DNA of 64,000 nt from Prorocentrum cordatum. Taxonomy: Eukaryota > Sar > Dinophyceae > Prorocentrales > Prorocentraceae. Where the stretch lies: the NCBI GenBank assembly GCA_963575745.1, contig CAUYUJ010014546.1, positions 239,719-303,718 on the forward strand. Direction: 5' to 3'. Positions 20,212 to 29,459 of this stretch are shown here, piece after piece (position 1 is the stretch's first letter; the number at the start of each line of letters is the position of its first letter). The notes under the pieces were generated by a model, which made no database searches, was not told where the DNA came from, and saw nothing but the letters and a program-made list of their open reading frames with translations. A program made the translations under genes and the position numbers.

Positions 20212-20680
20212 TCAGGTGCACCGCTTGCGGCTTGTACGGCCCTCTCGAAGTCGTCGATGACCATCGCGGAGTGTCCACCCGCCACTCGGAGCTTTCTGCA
20301 ATGGGGTGCGAACGGTCCCCCCGGGCCATTCGATCTGGATGTCGCTGCAGCCGGGCAAAATCAGCTCGTCTTGGCCCAGCAGGCCGGGCACGTCGTTGCC
20401 CGATCCCCTGACATGGTGCTGTGAAGCTGTGGATGGTAGCTTTGCCCGGTTCATCCGTGGCAGCTATGGGGGTGCTCGCCTGATGGGTGCACTGTTGGGT
20501 CCCGTCGCCAACAGTTTGGGTGCTCAGAGACTTGCTTATGAGGAGCTACTGCGGCGCGGTTCGGCGGCGCAGCTGGCGCGCAAGCTTCTCGCCCATGAGG
20601 TTGGTCCACGCTCCTGGGTCTACAAAGACCCTGGGCTCACATGCGGGGAGCTGTGTGCGACTGTGATACACCCGAATAGC
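20212..20680 (-). pseudogene. Copia retropepsin-like protease
   Basis: The active-site region reads RVFVDPGAWTNLMGEKLA, with Asp near 20620. A second segment in another frame, VGDGTQQC, follows. The C-terminal part (20454-20212) contains GSGNDVPGLLGQDEL and then IEWPGGTVRTPLQKAPSG. The DPGAWTNL active site in place of the usual DT/SG-A, followed by a P-LLG and PGGTV-APSGH pattern, is the form I know from dinoflagellate copia polyproteins. At least two frame changes break it. Confidence 0.7.
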
Positions 20681-20934
20681 GCACCCGCTTGCTGGCCCAG
20701 TGGGTGGCCACCAGAGGAGCACATCGGCTTCACCGGCTTGTGGCGAACCTTCAGGAAACGGCTGTCCCCAGGTGGGTGCAAGGGTTTTGCAGATGATCTC
20801 CCCGATCGGTGCGTTTCGTGGCGTGACCAAGATCTTTTTAGCACCGGAGGGCATGTCCTCACCAGGCGCTTCGTGGGGTGTGCTGGCGATCTGGATGTGC
20901 GTGACCTCGCGCACTGGTAGATATATGATGTTGG

Positions 20935-20935
20935 C

Positions 20936-20969
<34 letters not shown>

Positions 20970-21060
20970 GTGATGGTGATGATGATGCTGATGCTGATGA
21001 TGATCGTGCTGATGATGGCGATGGCGATGGAAATACGGATGAGAACGACGACGATGATGA
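20935..21060 (+). repeat. (ATG/GAT)n triplet array
   Basis: Mostly ATG triplets, with GAC variants at the right end, just upstream of the copia protease region. Confidence 0.9.
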
Positions 21061-21224
21061 CATGCGGAGGGCAAAAGCAACGATGAGAGATGGGAGGGCG
21101 GGGCACTGGGAGGATGGAAGGACTGGACGCGAGGCGCTGTCTTTACAAAACGAGGACCCCACACCAAAGGGTGGTCAGGCAAAACCACAACATCGAAAGC
21201 ACCCTCGCCCCTGCCAACGACCGC

Positions 21225-21670
21225 GGCTTCGACGCGATCGTAGCGACGGCGACACTGCCAGCACGATCGCGACGACGGCGTTCACGACGACGGCGGCGCC
21301 CGCGACGGCGACGCGGCGACGACGGTGACGGCGACGACCGCGGCGGCGACGCGACGGCGAATTACTTCGCGCTGTCCTCAAATATCTTTCGGGTTGTCCT
21401 NNNNNNNNNNNNNNNNNNNNNNNNNNNNNNNNNNNNNNNNNNNNNNNNNNNNNNNNNNNNNNNNNNNNNNNNNNNNNNNNNNNNNNNNNNNNNNNNNNNN
21501 AGGAGGAGGAAAGACGACCACGGCGACAACGACGACGGAAACGACCACGACGCCAAAGAGGACGACGACGACGAACACGAGGAAAGACAGAGGACGACGT
21601 TGGCGACGACGACGACGACGACGACGACGCGGGAGGAGGGAGGACGGCGACGACGACGACGACGACGCAA
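21225..21670 (+). repeat. (CGA)n triplet region around an assembly gap
   Basis: CGA/GAC/CGG triplets lie on both sides of the 100-N gap (21401-21500). The gap probably reflects this repeat. The left side is interrupted at 21358-21400 by non-repetitive sequence. The real gap length is unknown because 100 is a placeholder size. Confidence 0.8.
21401..21500. other. Assembly gap (100 Ns)
   Basis: A run of exactly 100 Ns. Reading frames drawn across it are meaningless. Confidence 1.
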
Positions 21671-21674
21671 GAGC

Positions 21675-22140
21675 GCGCGCGCACGCTTTGTTGAAAATCC
21701 GTGTTGCGAAACCTTGGGTTTTTGTTTGTTTTTTGGGCACACTTTTGAAATCCTTCCGAAACCGATGGGTTTTGAAGGTTTTCGGCATACGCCCGCCATG
21801 ACGCGCGCGTCTGCACTTCGTCCCATTTTTTGCAGAGGATTCTCGCGACGGCACACGCGCAAGGGCGTTCGACCGATTTCGACATGCGCGCGCGAAGCCC
21901 GTTTGGTAGCATGTTGTGAAAATCTTGAAAAACCATGGTTTTTCTTAAGATTTCGCAAGAGCTCGCGCGGACGCTTTTTTAGCAAATCAGTGTTGCAAAA
22001 CCTGTGTTTTGTATGTTTTTTGGGAACTCGATTGCGAAATCCTTCGGGCACCGAAGGTTCTTGAGGAATTTCGGCATGCGCGCGCGGCGACGCGCGCGTG
22101 TGCACTTCGTCCCATTTTTTGCAAGAGATTCGTGAAACAG
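21675..22140. repeat. Two diverged units of a 290-bp AT-richer tandem repeat
   Basis: Shared landmarks are GCACTTCGTCCCATTTTTTG (21812 and 22102), GAAATCCTTC and GTTTTTTGGG in the same order, and CGCGCGCG stretches. The copies are offset by 290 bp and are clearly diverged. No gene was seen. Confidence 0.8.
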
Positions 22141-22754
22141 TGTTATGTTAGAACAAACAATGTCACCGCATAATGTTTTTTTACAAAGGACCCTCAGGGG
22201 GGGGATACCGGTTGGCATTTGACATTGTGATTTTATATTTAGGATGGGCATGTTGTCAGAATCATATACGATTTATACCCGAAAGGGGGAGTGATAACTC
22301 CGGGGGGGGTAGATCCTATTCTGTTTTTAGAAAGGACAATCTATGTTGGTGTCGCGACGAGGCGGTGACGGGGTGGCGACGGCGAGCACGGAGCCGCCAC
22401 ACCGACAACCCCGCCCAAACGACGGGCGGCGACGAGGCGGCGACGGCGACCACGGAGCCGCCAGACCAACACCCCCCAGCCAGTTCCTTAGAACACGAAT
22501 AGGAACCTCTAAGTTCAGGATTCGATCCGGGGTGAGAAGTATAACCAAAGTTCAGGGTGAGAAACATCACGATAATCAACGTCACAATCCTAGACAGAAA
22601 CACCGCCACGCAGACCACTAAAACGGATGCCCGTCATGAGGTGAATCAGGTCAACCTAGAGAGGTACAACTATGCCAATGCTATACAAGTGTCTTGGTGA
22701 AGGGCCAAATCACATGCATCTGCGAGTACCGCAAGGCACATGATACGACGATGG
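22141..22754. other. No gene recognised; contains a 75-bp duplication
   Basis: A block starting GACGAGGCGG at 22356 is repeated from 22431 (both contain GGCGACGGCGA and ACGGAGCCGCCA). The rest is mixed-composition sequence without a recognised feature. Confidence 0.6.
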
Positions 22755-23345
22755 GAACGACTCGTGTGAGGGATGTGCCGAAACGGCGAAGTGGCGGCGT
22801 GCGGACTTTGCCGCTTGGGCCTTTGGTGGAGCCGCGAAACGTGTGAGGGGTGCGCGGAAATGGGGCGGCGCAGCAATGCGGACTCGACTTTGCCACTGAG
22901 GCCTTCGGCGGAGTCCCCTATGGGGCCGCGAAGCGTGTGAAAGGTGCGCCGCAATTGGGCGGTACCGGCATGCGGTTGTTGCCCTGGGGCCTTGGGTGGA
23001 GCTCGCTATGGGGCCATGAACCGTACGAAGTGCGCCGGGCTGGGGCGGTGCCGCCATGCGGACCTTTGCTGCCAGGGCCTTCTGTGGAGCTCCCTGTTGA
23101 GCCACGAAGCGCGTGAGGGGTGCGCGGGCATGGGTTGGTACCGCCATGCGGACTTTGCTACTGAAGCTTTCAATGGGGCTCGCTATCGGGCCACGAATCG
23201 CAAGACTTTGCCAATGTTGATTTCGGTGGAGCTCCGTATGTGGCCACGAAGCGTGTGAGGGGTGTGCCGAAATGGTTGGGGGGACGCACGAGGACCTTGC
23301 CAGAATGGCCTTCGGTGGTATTCCCGACGGGGCCACGAAGACCCA
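22755..23345 (+). repeat. 89-94-bp tandem satellite, array 1
   Basis: About seven diverged units. Landmarks in each unit are GGTGCGCC, CATGCGGACTTTGCC, GGCCTTCGGTGGAGCTC and GGGGCCACGAAGCGTGTGAG. Measured steps between GTGTGAGG landmarks are 94, 88 and 89. One unit near 23160-23215 is shortened. The same repeat lies in opposite orientation at 60215-60615. Confidence 0.85.
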
Positions 23346-24438
23346 ACACCACATGATGGTTGAGAAATACTAGTCGTGGCGCCGCGCTGAGAGCTCCACG
23401 AGGGCGTGATCGTAGGTGGCGTTGTTCAGCAGCAAGTGATGCGCTTCTTGCATGGTGAAGCGCTAGCTAATGCTATACCTCCTGCGCGCTCCTCGTCCCC
23501 CCCCCCTCACCTCCCCTCGTTACGCCTATACTTCCCGCACCCCCCGAGCCCCAGCGAGCTCTGTGTGAGGGTTGGCCGAAGGGCCGATACCCTCCCGAGT
23601 ATCCGTTGGTAAAGGTGGTAACGTAGAATGAAGGACGATGAGAAAGGTTTTACTCTGCTTCACAAGTCCTGCAGTCGGAGTGTGTTACCACCTAGGTAAC
23701 CAATACCTGCGAGCCGAAACGGACAGCGGGCACAGGAAAGGGTAGGAAGGGTATGGGGGTTCATTCGCGCCCCCCGTCCCGAAACCCGACCCGCGAGACG
23801 CCAAAGCGAAACGCAAAGGCAAGGACTCGGAGGTGAAGGAACTGAACCCCTACTGTGACCAGACAATGCACCGCGCTGTACATCCCCAGTCGGCAAGTGA
23901 GCTAGGAAGGGGCTGCCAGTCACGATGTGCAAGGAGGGCCTTGCGGCGTGGCAAGCCATGGGTCGGCCCAAGGAATGACATGGACCCGGGCTGGCAGCGC
24001 AAGGCGTCAACCTGCAGCTGCGGTGCACGCCTGGCCTCGGCGAAGTGTGCGCCCATCCGCGAGGGAGCGCATTCGCGAGGCGTGTGGCCGACGTGCCCAT
24101 GATGCCTGAGCATGACGCTCACCTCGTGCACCGGGAGGGGCGAAAATAATCGAGGCAGCCCAAGCAACTGAAAGCTGGCAGCAACTGGGTAATGTCCAGT
24201 CCAAGTGCTTTCTCGCGGCGCCGCCGAAACCTAACTGTGGGGGCTTCTCGGACACACGTGGAAGGGTCGACCCTGCTGACGAATGTGACCGTTCCTCATC
24301 TCAGGGAAATCCCCACATGACAAGATGAGGCTGTGGCCCTGCCAATTGCTTCAGGGGTGCGGCCGGCTGCTGGGGGAACTGCTGGACACGAGCTCCAGCG
24401 CTTCGCGGCACAGTGGTGGTGGATGCATGATCCCTAAG
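23346..24438. other. No gene recognised
   Basis: Mixed-composition sequence. A weak inverted repeat (TGGTAAAGGTGGTAAC near 23608 and GTTACCACCTAGGTAACCA near 23684) is present. Small ORFs show no motif. Confidence 0.4.
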
Positions 24439-24629
24439 ATGACGAACGAACAACACACACCCATACCCATAGGGAGGTCGTTGGGAGGAGGACTAGCTAT
24501 GGGTATGGGTGCGGGTTGTCGGACCCTTGGGAACGCTCCCGTTCGAGCGGGGACCCCCATCCGACAACACGCACCCATAGCCCTCTACGATCCCCCTATG
24601 GGTATGGGTATGTGTTGTTGGTTCGTCAT
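24439..24629. mobile_element. Foldback element, 191 bp, nested inverted repeats
   Basis: The outer arms start ATGACGAACGAACAACA and CCCATACCCATAGGG, with reverse complements ending GTTCGTCAT at 24629. A second inner pair (TATGGGTATGGGTGCGGGTTG with its complement) lies inside. Both flanks carry AAG, a possible 3-bp target duplication. MITE-like and non-coding. Confidence 0.85.
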
Positions 24630-24681
24630 AAGAGACAAGCTTCGGTGCTTTTTGCAGCTTGTCTTCACGAGCCCGCAGAAG

Positions 24682-24803
24682 CATACCGTACGCTCTCGGA
24701 GGTCCGTGCGGACTTTCTGGATCGGTGCTGGACCGCCACCCGTGGCTCGCAGCGCGCCAGGGGTGGCGCCGGAGGCGCGGACCTCCACGCGTGCATGTTT
24801 ATG
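24682..24803 (+). repeat. Foldback-family copy related to 34670-34826
   Basis: Shares CTCGGAGGTCCGTGCGG, CTGGATCGGTGCTGGACC, CAGGGGTGGCGCCGGAGGCG and the terminal CATGTTTATG with the reverse complement of 34670-34826. Confidence 0.65.
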
Positions 24804-25039
24804 ACGTTGTTTCCTTCGACTATAAGAGGGCTTGGTGCTCCTCTCCTGCTCTTCGTCTGCTCCCTCTCCTGCTTTCTGCTCGAGCTCCCGGTACAGATGC
24901 TACCCTCGTGGGAGCCAGCAGCGCAAGAGCCACAGACACAACAAAACACAGATTCACGCGCCTCCGGGCCTCGCCGCCCGATCCTGCGCGAGAGTCCCCA
25001 ACGGTGCCTGTCCAGGTATGGGCCGGGGGGCACGTCGAA

Positions 25040-25164
25040 GTGCTCCTCCTCCTCCTCCTCAACCTCCTCCTTCTTCCCCTCCTCCCCCTCCCCCTCCCCC
25101 TCCTTCTCCTCTCCTCCTCCTCGTCGTCGTCTTCGTCCTCCTCCTCCTCCTCCTCAACTCCTTC
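25040..25164 (+). repeat. (CTC)n array left of composite repeat B
   Basis: CTC/TCC triplets with CGT interruptions. The array directly precedes the end of composite repeat B. Confidence 0.85.
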
Positions 25165-25850
25165 GCCTTATAAGCCACTTCTCCCTGTCGCACCCCGAGG
25201 CCAGCTTTTAGGGCGGGCCTGGCGTTTCGCCTGAGACGTCCTCATCACTTATGACCCTGAAGCTTAATCATTGGCAGCGGTTTCACAGATGGAGGGCGGG
25301 TGGTTCTCAAAATGTGGCTCTCGCCTTAGCCTCGCGCACATTAGTTTTAACAATTTGCAAGAGCTTCACGGATTGAGGTCGGGCCGTTTTCAAAATGTGG
25401 CTCTCGCCTGAGCCTCGCGCAATTTCGTTTGAACAATTTGCAAGAGTTTCACGGATTGAGGCCAGGCCGTTTTCGAAATGCGTCTCCCGCCTCAGCGCTG
25501 CGCACATTAGTTTAACATTTGTATGGGTTTCGCGGACTCCCGCAATCAACATCTCAGCAATGGTGTTTTGGAAGGGTTCAGGATTAGAAGGGTGCAACAG
25601 TTACGTTGATTCGCTGTGTTGAAGTCCGAAGAATGGCGTTCTGGCACGATTTAGGATCGTCAAGACGCAACAATGCGGTTGATCCGTGGCGTTGGAATCC
25701 CGAGAACAATGCTTTGGCATGCTTCAGGGTCTCCAAACGGTTGTCTTCCAACGAGGCAGTTCCTTCAGTGGAAATGAACCGTTGTAGAGGTCTATGAAGA
25801 GGGAGCTTAGAGGGAGGGTTCATTCCAACATCGTTGGTGACTCTCGAGCT
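25165..25850 (-). repeat. Composite repeat B
   Basis: Reverse-complement copy of composite repeat A. The CTCCCTGTCGCACCCCGAGG block (25188 onward) comes first. About four 82-bp units follow (25265-25540, core TCGCCTTAGCCTCGCGCAC), then the long block ending TTACACTGGTC before CTC sequence. It is flanked by CTC on both sides. Confidence 0.85.
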
Positions 25851-25915
25851 TACACTGGTCTTCCTCCTCCTCTTTCCCTCCCTCTCCCCCTCCCCCTCCA
25901 CCTCCTCCCGTCCCT
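25851..25915 (+). repeat. CTCC/CTC tract between composite repeats B and C
   Basis: A pyrimidine tract that separates the two composite copies, so B and C are in tandem around a CTC array. Confidence 0.8.
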
Positions 25916-26783
25916 TTCCTTGTGAATCACGTCTCCCTGTCGCGCCCGAAGCCAGTCGGAAGGGCGGGCCGGGCGTTTCGCCCGAGACCTCCTTGCCATA
26001 TAGGAGCCTGCAGCTAAACAACTGGCAACAGTTTCACAAATGGAGGGCGGGTCGCTTCCACAATGTGGCTCCCGCCTTAGCGCCGCGCAAGTTCGTGGAA
26101 ACAAGTTTTAAGAGTTTTGCGGATTGAGAGCGGGTGGTTTTCAACATGTGGCTCTCGCCTTATTAGCGCCGCTCACATTCTTTTCAAACGTTTGGACTAG
26201 TTTCACGGTTTGAGGGCGGCTCCTTTTCAGAACATTGCTCTCGCCTTAGCGCTGCACACGTTCTCTTCGAACAACTGCAACAGCTTCACGGATTGAGGGC
26301 GGGCCGTTTTCAAAAAGTGGCTCTCGCCTTAACGCCAGACGAATTCGCTTCAATACGCTCGTTCCAACAAATTTGCGAGAGCTTCACGGATTGAGGGCGG
26401 GTGTTTTTCGAAATGCGTCTCCCGCCTCAGCGCCGCGCACATTCGTGTCAACAATTCGCGGATGTTTCACATTTTCTCAAGTCAAACGTGACAGAAACTG
26501 TGTTTTCGAAGGATCTTGGATTGCCAGGGCGCACCAGTTACGTTGACTCGCGGTTTTGAAATCCCAGGGGCTGTGTTCTTGGACGATTCAGGATCGTCAG
26601 GACGCAGCAGTCAAATTGACTCGTGGCGTTGAAATCCCCAAACAAGTGTGTTTTGGTGCGCTTCCGGATTTTCACACGGTTGTCCCCCGACGGGGCACCT
26701 GGATCACAGGAAGGGAACTATGAAGAGGGAACTTGGAGGGAATGTGTGTTCCAGCATCGTTGATGACTCTTGCGTTTACACTG
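25916..26783 (-). repeat. Composite repeat C
   Basis: Same block order and orientation as B. The CTCCCTGTCGCGCCCGAAGC block comes first, then about five or six 82-bp units (26035-26460), then the long block ending CGTTTACACTGGTCC, directly against the CTC array. It has more internal units than A or B. Confidence 0.85.
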
Positions 26784-27236
26784 GTCCTCCTCCTCCCTTC
26801 TCCTCCTCCTCCTCCTCCTCCTCCTCCTCCTCCTCCCTCCCATTCTCCTCCCCCTCCTCCTCCTCCTCCTCCTCCTTCTCCTCCTCCTCCTCCTCCTCCT
26901 CCTCCTCCTCCTCCCTCTCCTCCTCCTCCTCCTCCTCCGCCTCCTCCTCCTCCTCCTCTCTCCTCCTCCTCCTCTCCTCCTCCCTCCTTCTCTCCTTTAC
27001 TCCTCCTCCTCTTCCTCCTCCTCCTCCTCGCCTCCTCCTCTTCCCTCCTCCTCCTCCCCTCCTCCTCTGCTCCTCCTCCTCCTCCCCTCCTCCTCCTCCT
27101 CCTCCTTCCTCCTCCTCCTTCCTCCTCCTCCTCCTCCTCCCTCCTCCTCCTCCGCCTCCTCCTCCTCCTCCTCCTCCTCTACCTCCTCCTCCTCCTCCTC
27201 CTCCTCCTCCTCCTCCTCCTCCTCCTCCACCCCCCT
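26784..27236 (+). repeat. (CTC)n array, about 450 bp
   Basis: The longest CTC array in the window, with few interruptions. With the GGA array 200 bp away it forms a large imperfect palindrome. Confidence 0.95.
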
Positions 27237-27439
27237 CCTCCTCGCGGGGAGTGGGCGCTGTTGGAGGGGGCAGCCTTGCCGCTGCCGCTGCTGCGACATC
27301 CTGCCGCGGGCGCCCGCTGCCGCGCGGCAAGGCTCCCAAAGGCGGAGGGCCCCCGCCCCCGGAGGCGGAGGCGCTGGCCCGAGGCCTCGGGCTGCGGCGC
27401 TGGCGCGCGGCGCACAGAGGGGGAACTCGGGCGCGGCGG
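27237..27439. other. GC-rich spacer between CTC and GGA arrays
   Basis: About 200 bp of GC-rich sequence that would be the loop of the CTC/GGA palindrome. No motif was seen. Confidence 0.5.
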
Positions 27440-27604
27440 AGGAGGAGGAGGAGGAGGAGGAGGAGGAGGAGGAGGAGGAGGAGGAGGAGGAGGGGAGGAG
27501 GAGGAGGAGGAGGAGGAGGAGGAGGAGGAGGAGGAGGAGGAGGAGGAGGAGGAGGAGGAGGAGGAGGAGGAGGAGGAAGAGGAGGAGGAGGAGGAGGAGG
27601 AGGA
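27440..27604 (+). repeat. (GGA)n array at the LINE 3' end
   Basis: An almost pure GGA array that abuts T7 (27605-27611), the A7 tail of the minus-strand LINE. In LINE orientation the target reads TCC repeats. Confidence 0.95.
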
Positions 27605-27721
27605 TTTTTTTGCCATCAACGGCTGCCAGCTGCCTACGTACACCCTGGGGGGCGGGCGATTCCACCCCAGGGGAAAGAAATGAAACACACAACACATAAG
27701 CTGAGAGCACAGGGTCAGAAC
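27605..27721 (-). other. LINE 3' non-coding end with stem-loop
   Basis: After the stop at 27722 the minus strand reads GTTCTGACCCTGTGCTCTCAG. It then has a stem with 8-bp perfect arms (CCCTGGGG and CCCCAGGG, 27643-27672), and ends GGCAAAAAAA at the TCC array. A 3' stem-loop is a typical RT recognition element in some LINEs, so the same role is inferred here. Confidence 0.7.
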
Positions 27722-29459
27722 CTATTCTGAACCATGGCTCGCAGCAGGCGCCGCCAAACCGACGGAAGCCGCGAGAAACAGAGCAGTATCCTCCTCTTCA
27801 CCATCTAGCTTTCGGATCTCCAGCTGGGCCTGGTCCCCAGGCTCGACCTGGCACTCTGGCTCTCCCTCGCTGGGTCCAGCAAGGCTGGGTGCACTGTGCA
27901 ACCGACGGCCACCCTCCACCTCCAGACGAGCACGAAGGCGCCCTTCAGAGCGCTGGCCCCCAAGTTCCACCTGGCACCTTGGCACAGGGGGGGGCGCAAC
28001 AGCATGCGCCTGAAGCGCATACATCGGGCATAAAGTGTCCACGTCTATTGTAACCCCACGCTTCTTGACCGAAGGGTGGAGCCCGCGTTGGAATTTGGAC
28101 CACGGGTTCATGTGCGTAGCGACCTTCTGAGGCTCACACTTCTTGCCAAGGTTGGCAAGCCGAGCGCCAGAGGTCATATAGCTGCATCTTTGGCATATGC
28201 ACAAGAAAGACCCGTCGGAACAGTCGACTACAATACAACGGTGGCCGAGGGCTCGCACACCCTCAGGCTGCACTCGTAAGGACAGGGAGCACGCTCCACC
28301 CACAGGGGGTGAGCTCGGCTTGCCTCGACGCCCGCGCAAACACTCGCAGCACTGCCAAAAAGAGCCGACCCAGCACCATTTATGGGGCGGGCGCTGAGGA
28401 GTAGAAACAGGTGTGGGCGGATCAGGCGTGCGCTCCACACCCGGACCCATAACAAGGCGAGGCCAGGACGGCAACAGGTTGGCCGCCAAAATGCCGACAG
28501 CCTTCGCAACCGAAATGTCCTGATCGATCATCTCCGCATACTTTGGATCCGGAGAGGGGTGCGAGGCCACCGCGAGCTTGGCCGAGGCGTCGACGGCGCA
28601 GTTACCTTCGCAGCAATAACGCGCCCAGTCATCTTCGCACGAGCTGAGGTCCTGGTGAGCCCTCACTTTCCTGACAGAGCACTGGTGTGCAAAGGGCCTA
28701 TAAAATTGGGCAACCCCCGAAAATGTACGCTTGGGAGAGCACTGGGCGTCAAATGGCAAAGCGTGGGAACCAATGCAATTCTGGCAATCCAGGAACAGCT
28801 CGCTAGGGCCATTTGACCGCTGACAAGCGACGCTGTATGCATAAAACTCGGCCGCCTGGGGCGTCTGGGGACAAGGTGCCCAGACTGGCCCCCGAACCCT
28901 GAGTTTCTCGAGACCTGTGGCGCGACACCAAACACTGAAGGCCCAACCAGCGCGGTTAAGCTCCGATATGACACGTCTCGTGCAGGATCCGTCGGCGAAA
29001 ATATCACCCTGGACGTCGGTATTGAGATCTCCGGCTTCTCCAACCCACTCCACCACGATGCCCCCTGACGAAACAGGCCCAGGAACATCATCTCCAGGAT
29101 GCGGGAAGACCCCGTAGCAAGCCAGGGCATCATCAGCAACAGCAGCAAGTCTGCGGACATCAGGCTTGACAAGATCAGCACGAAGTTCTTCGACCGCCTC
29201 GCGCTCCCACAGACGATGCCTTAAAGTGTCGGGCGCGGCGAGGCACAACTGGCACAAGTTGTTGATCTTATAGCCTAGACTTACAGCTCGCGTGCGAGTG
29301 TAGACGGCATCACAAAACAAAGCACGAATGCAACCCTTCTGGAACAGAGTGAACCGCCCAGAATTCAGAAGATGAAGGATGCCATCCGCACAAGCACGCT
29401 TAGAAAGGTTCAGGCGGGCCCCCAAATCCCACTCCAAGCCCCTCAAAACAGTTTTTTTT
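27722..29459 (-). pseudogene. LINE ORF2, RNase H and Cys-rich C-terminus
   Basis: This is the continuation of the RT polyprotein after a one-base shift at T9. A Cys/His segment (NNLCQLCLAAPDTLRHR) precedes RNase H. The acidic residues fall in the expected order: Asp in GDIFADGSC (residue 207 of the 629-codon frame from 29611), Glu in AAEFYAYSVA (255), Asp in LFLDCQN (275) and Asp in NCAVDASAKLA (341), with a conserved His in VRAHQD. The tail carries Cys clusters (WQCCECL, CICQRCSYM) like the C-terminal zinc-binding region of LINE ORF2 proteins. Apart from the shift it is open to the stop. Confidence 0.85.

Larger units (their letters stand above)
11999..21110 (-). mobile_element. Ty1/copia-type retrotransposon, decayed, with nested inserts
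   Basis: The domain order on the minus strand is protease, linker, GAG-pre-integrase, integrase, reverse transcriptase, RNase H, which is the Ty1/copia order (integrase before RT). Many frameshifts and stops separate the pieces. A 209-bp foldback element interrupts the integrase (16673-16881), and about 1.3 kb of foreign sequence with a pentanucleotide array splits RT from RNase H (12830-14150). I could not identify long terminal repeats, so the outer limits are approximate. The element is not functional as read. Confidence 0.8.

Noticed and set aside
21090-22064. ORFs crossing the N gap
   Set aside because: They depend on 100 unknown bases and CGA repeats.
22755-23345. Possible CRISPR-like array
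   Set aside because: Units are 88-94 bp and similar along their whole length, with no distinct spacers and no cas genes; it is a satellite in a eukaryotic context.
26648-27730. Long ORFs through the CTC/GGA arrays here and at about 4.0-4.9, 5.4-6.6, 8.6-9.4, 34.3-35.2, 36.2, 38.5-39.1, 44.4, 47.3-48.1, 55.4-55.9 and 58.5 kb
   Set aside because: They encode only runs of Glu, Arg, Gly, Pro, Ser or Leu. GGA and CTC arrays contain no stop codon in any frame on either strand, so openness is automatic.
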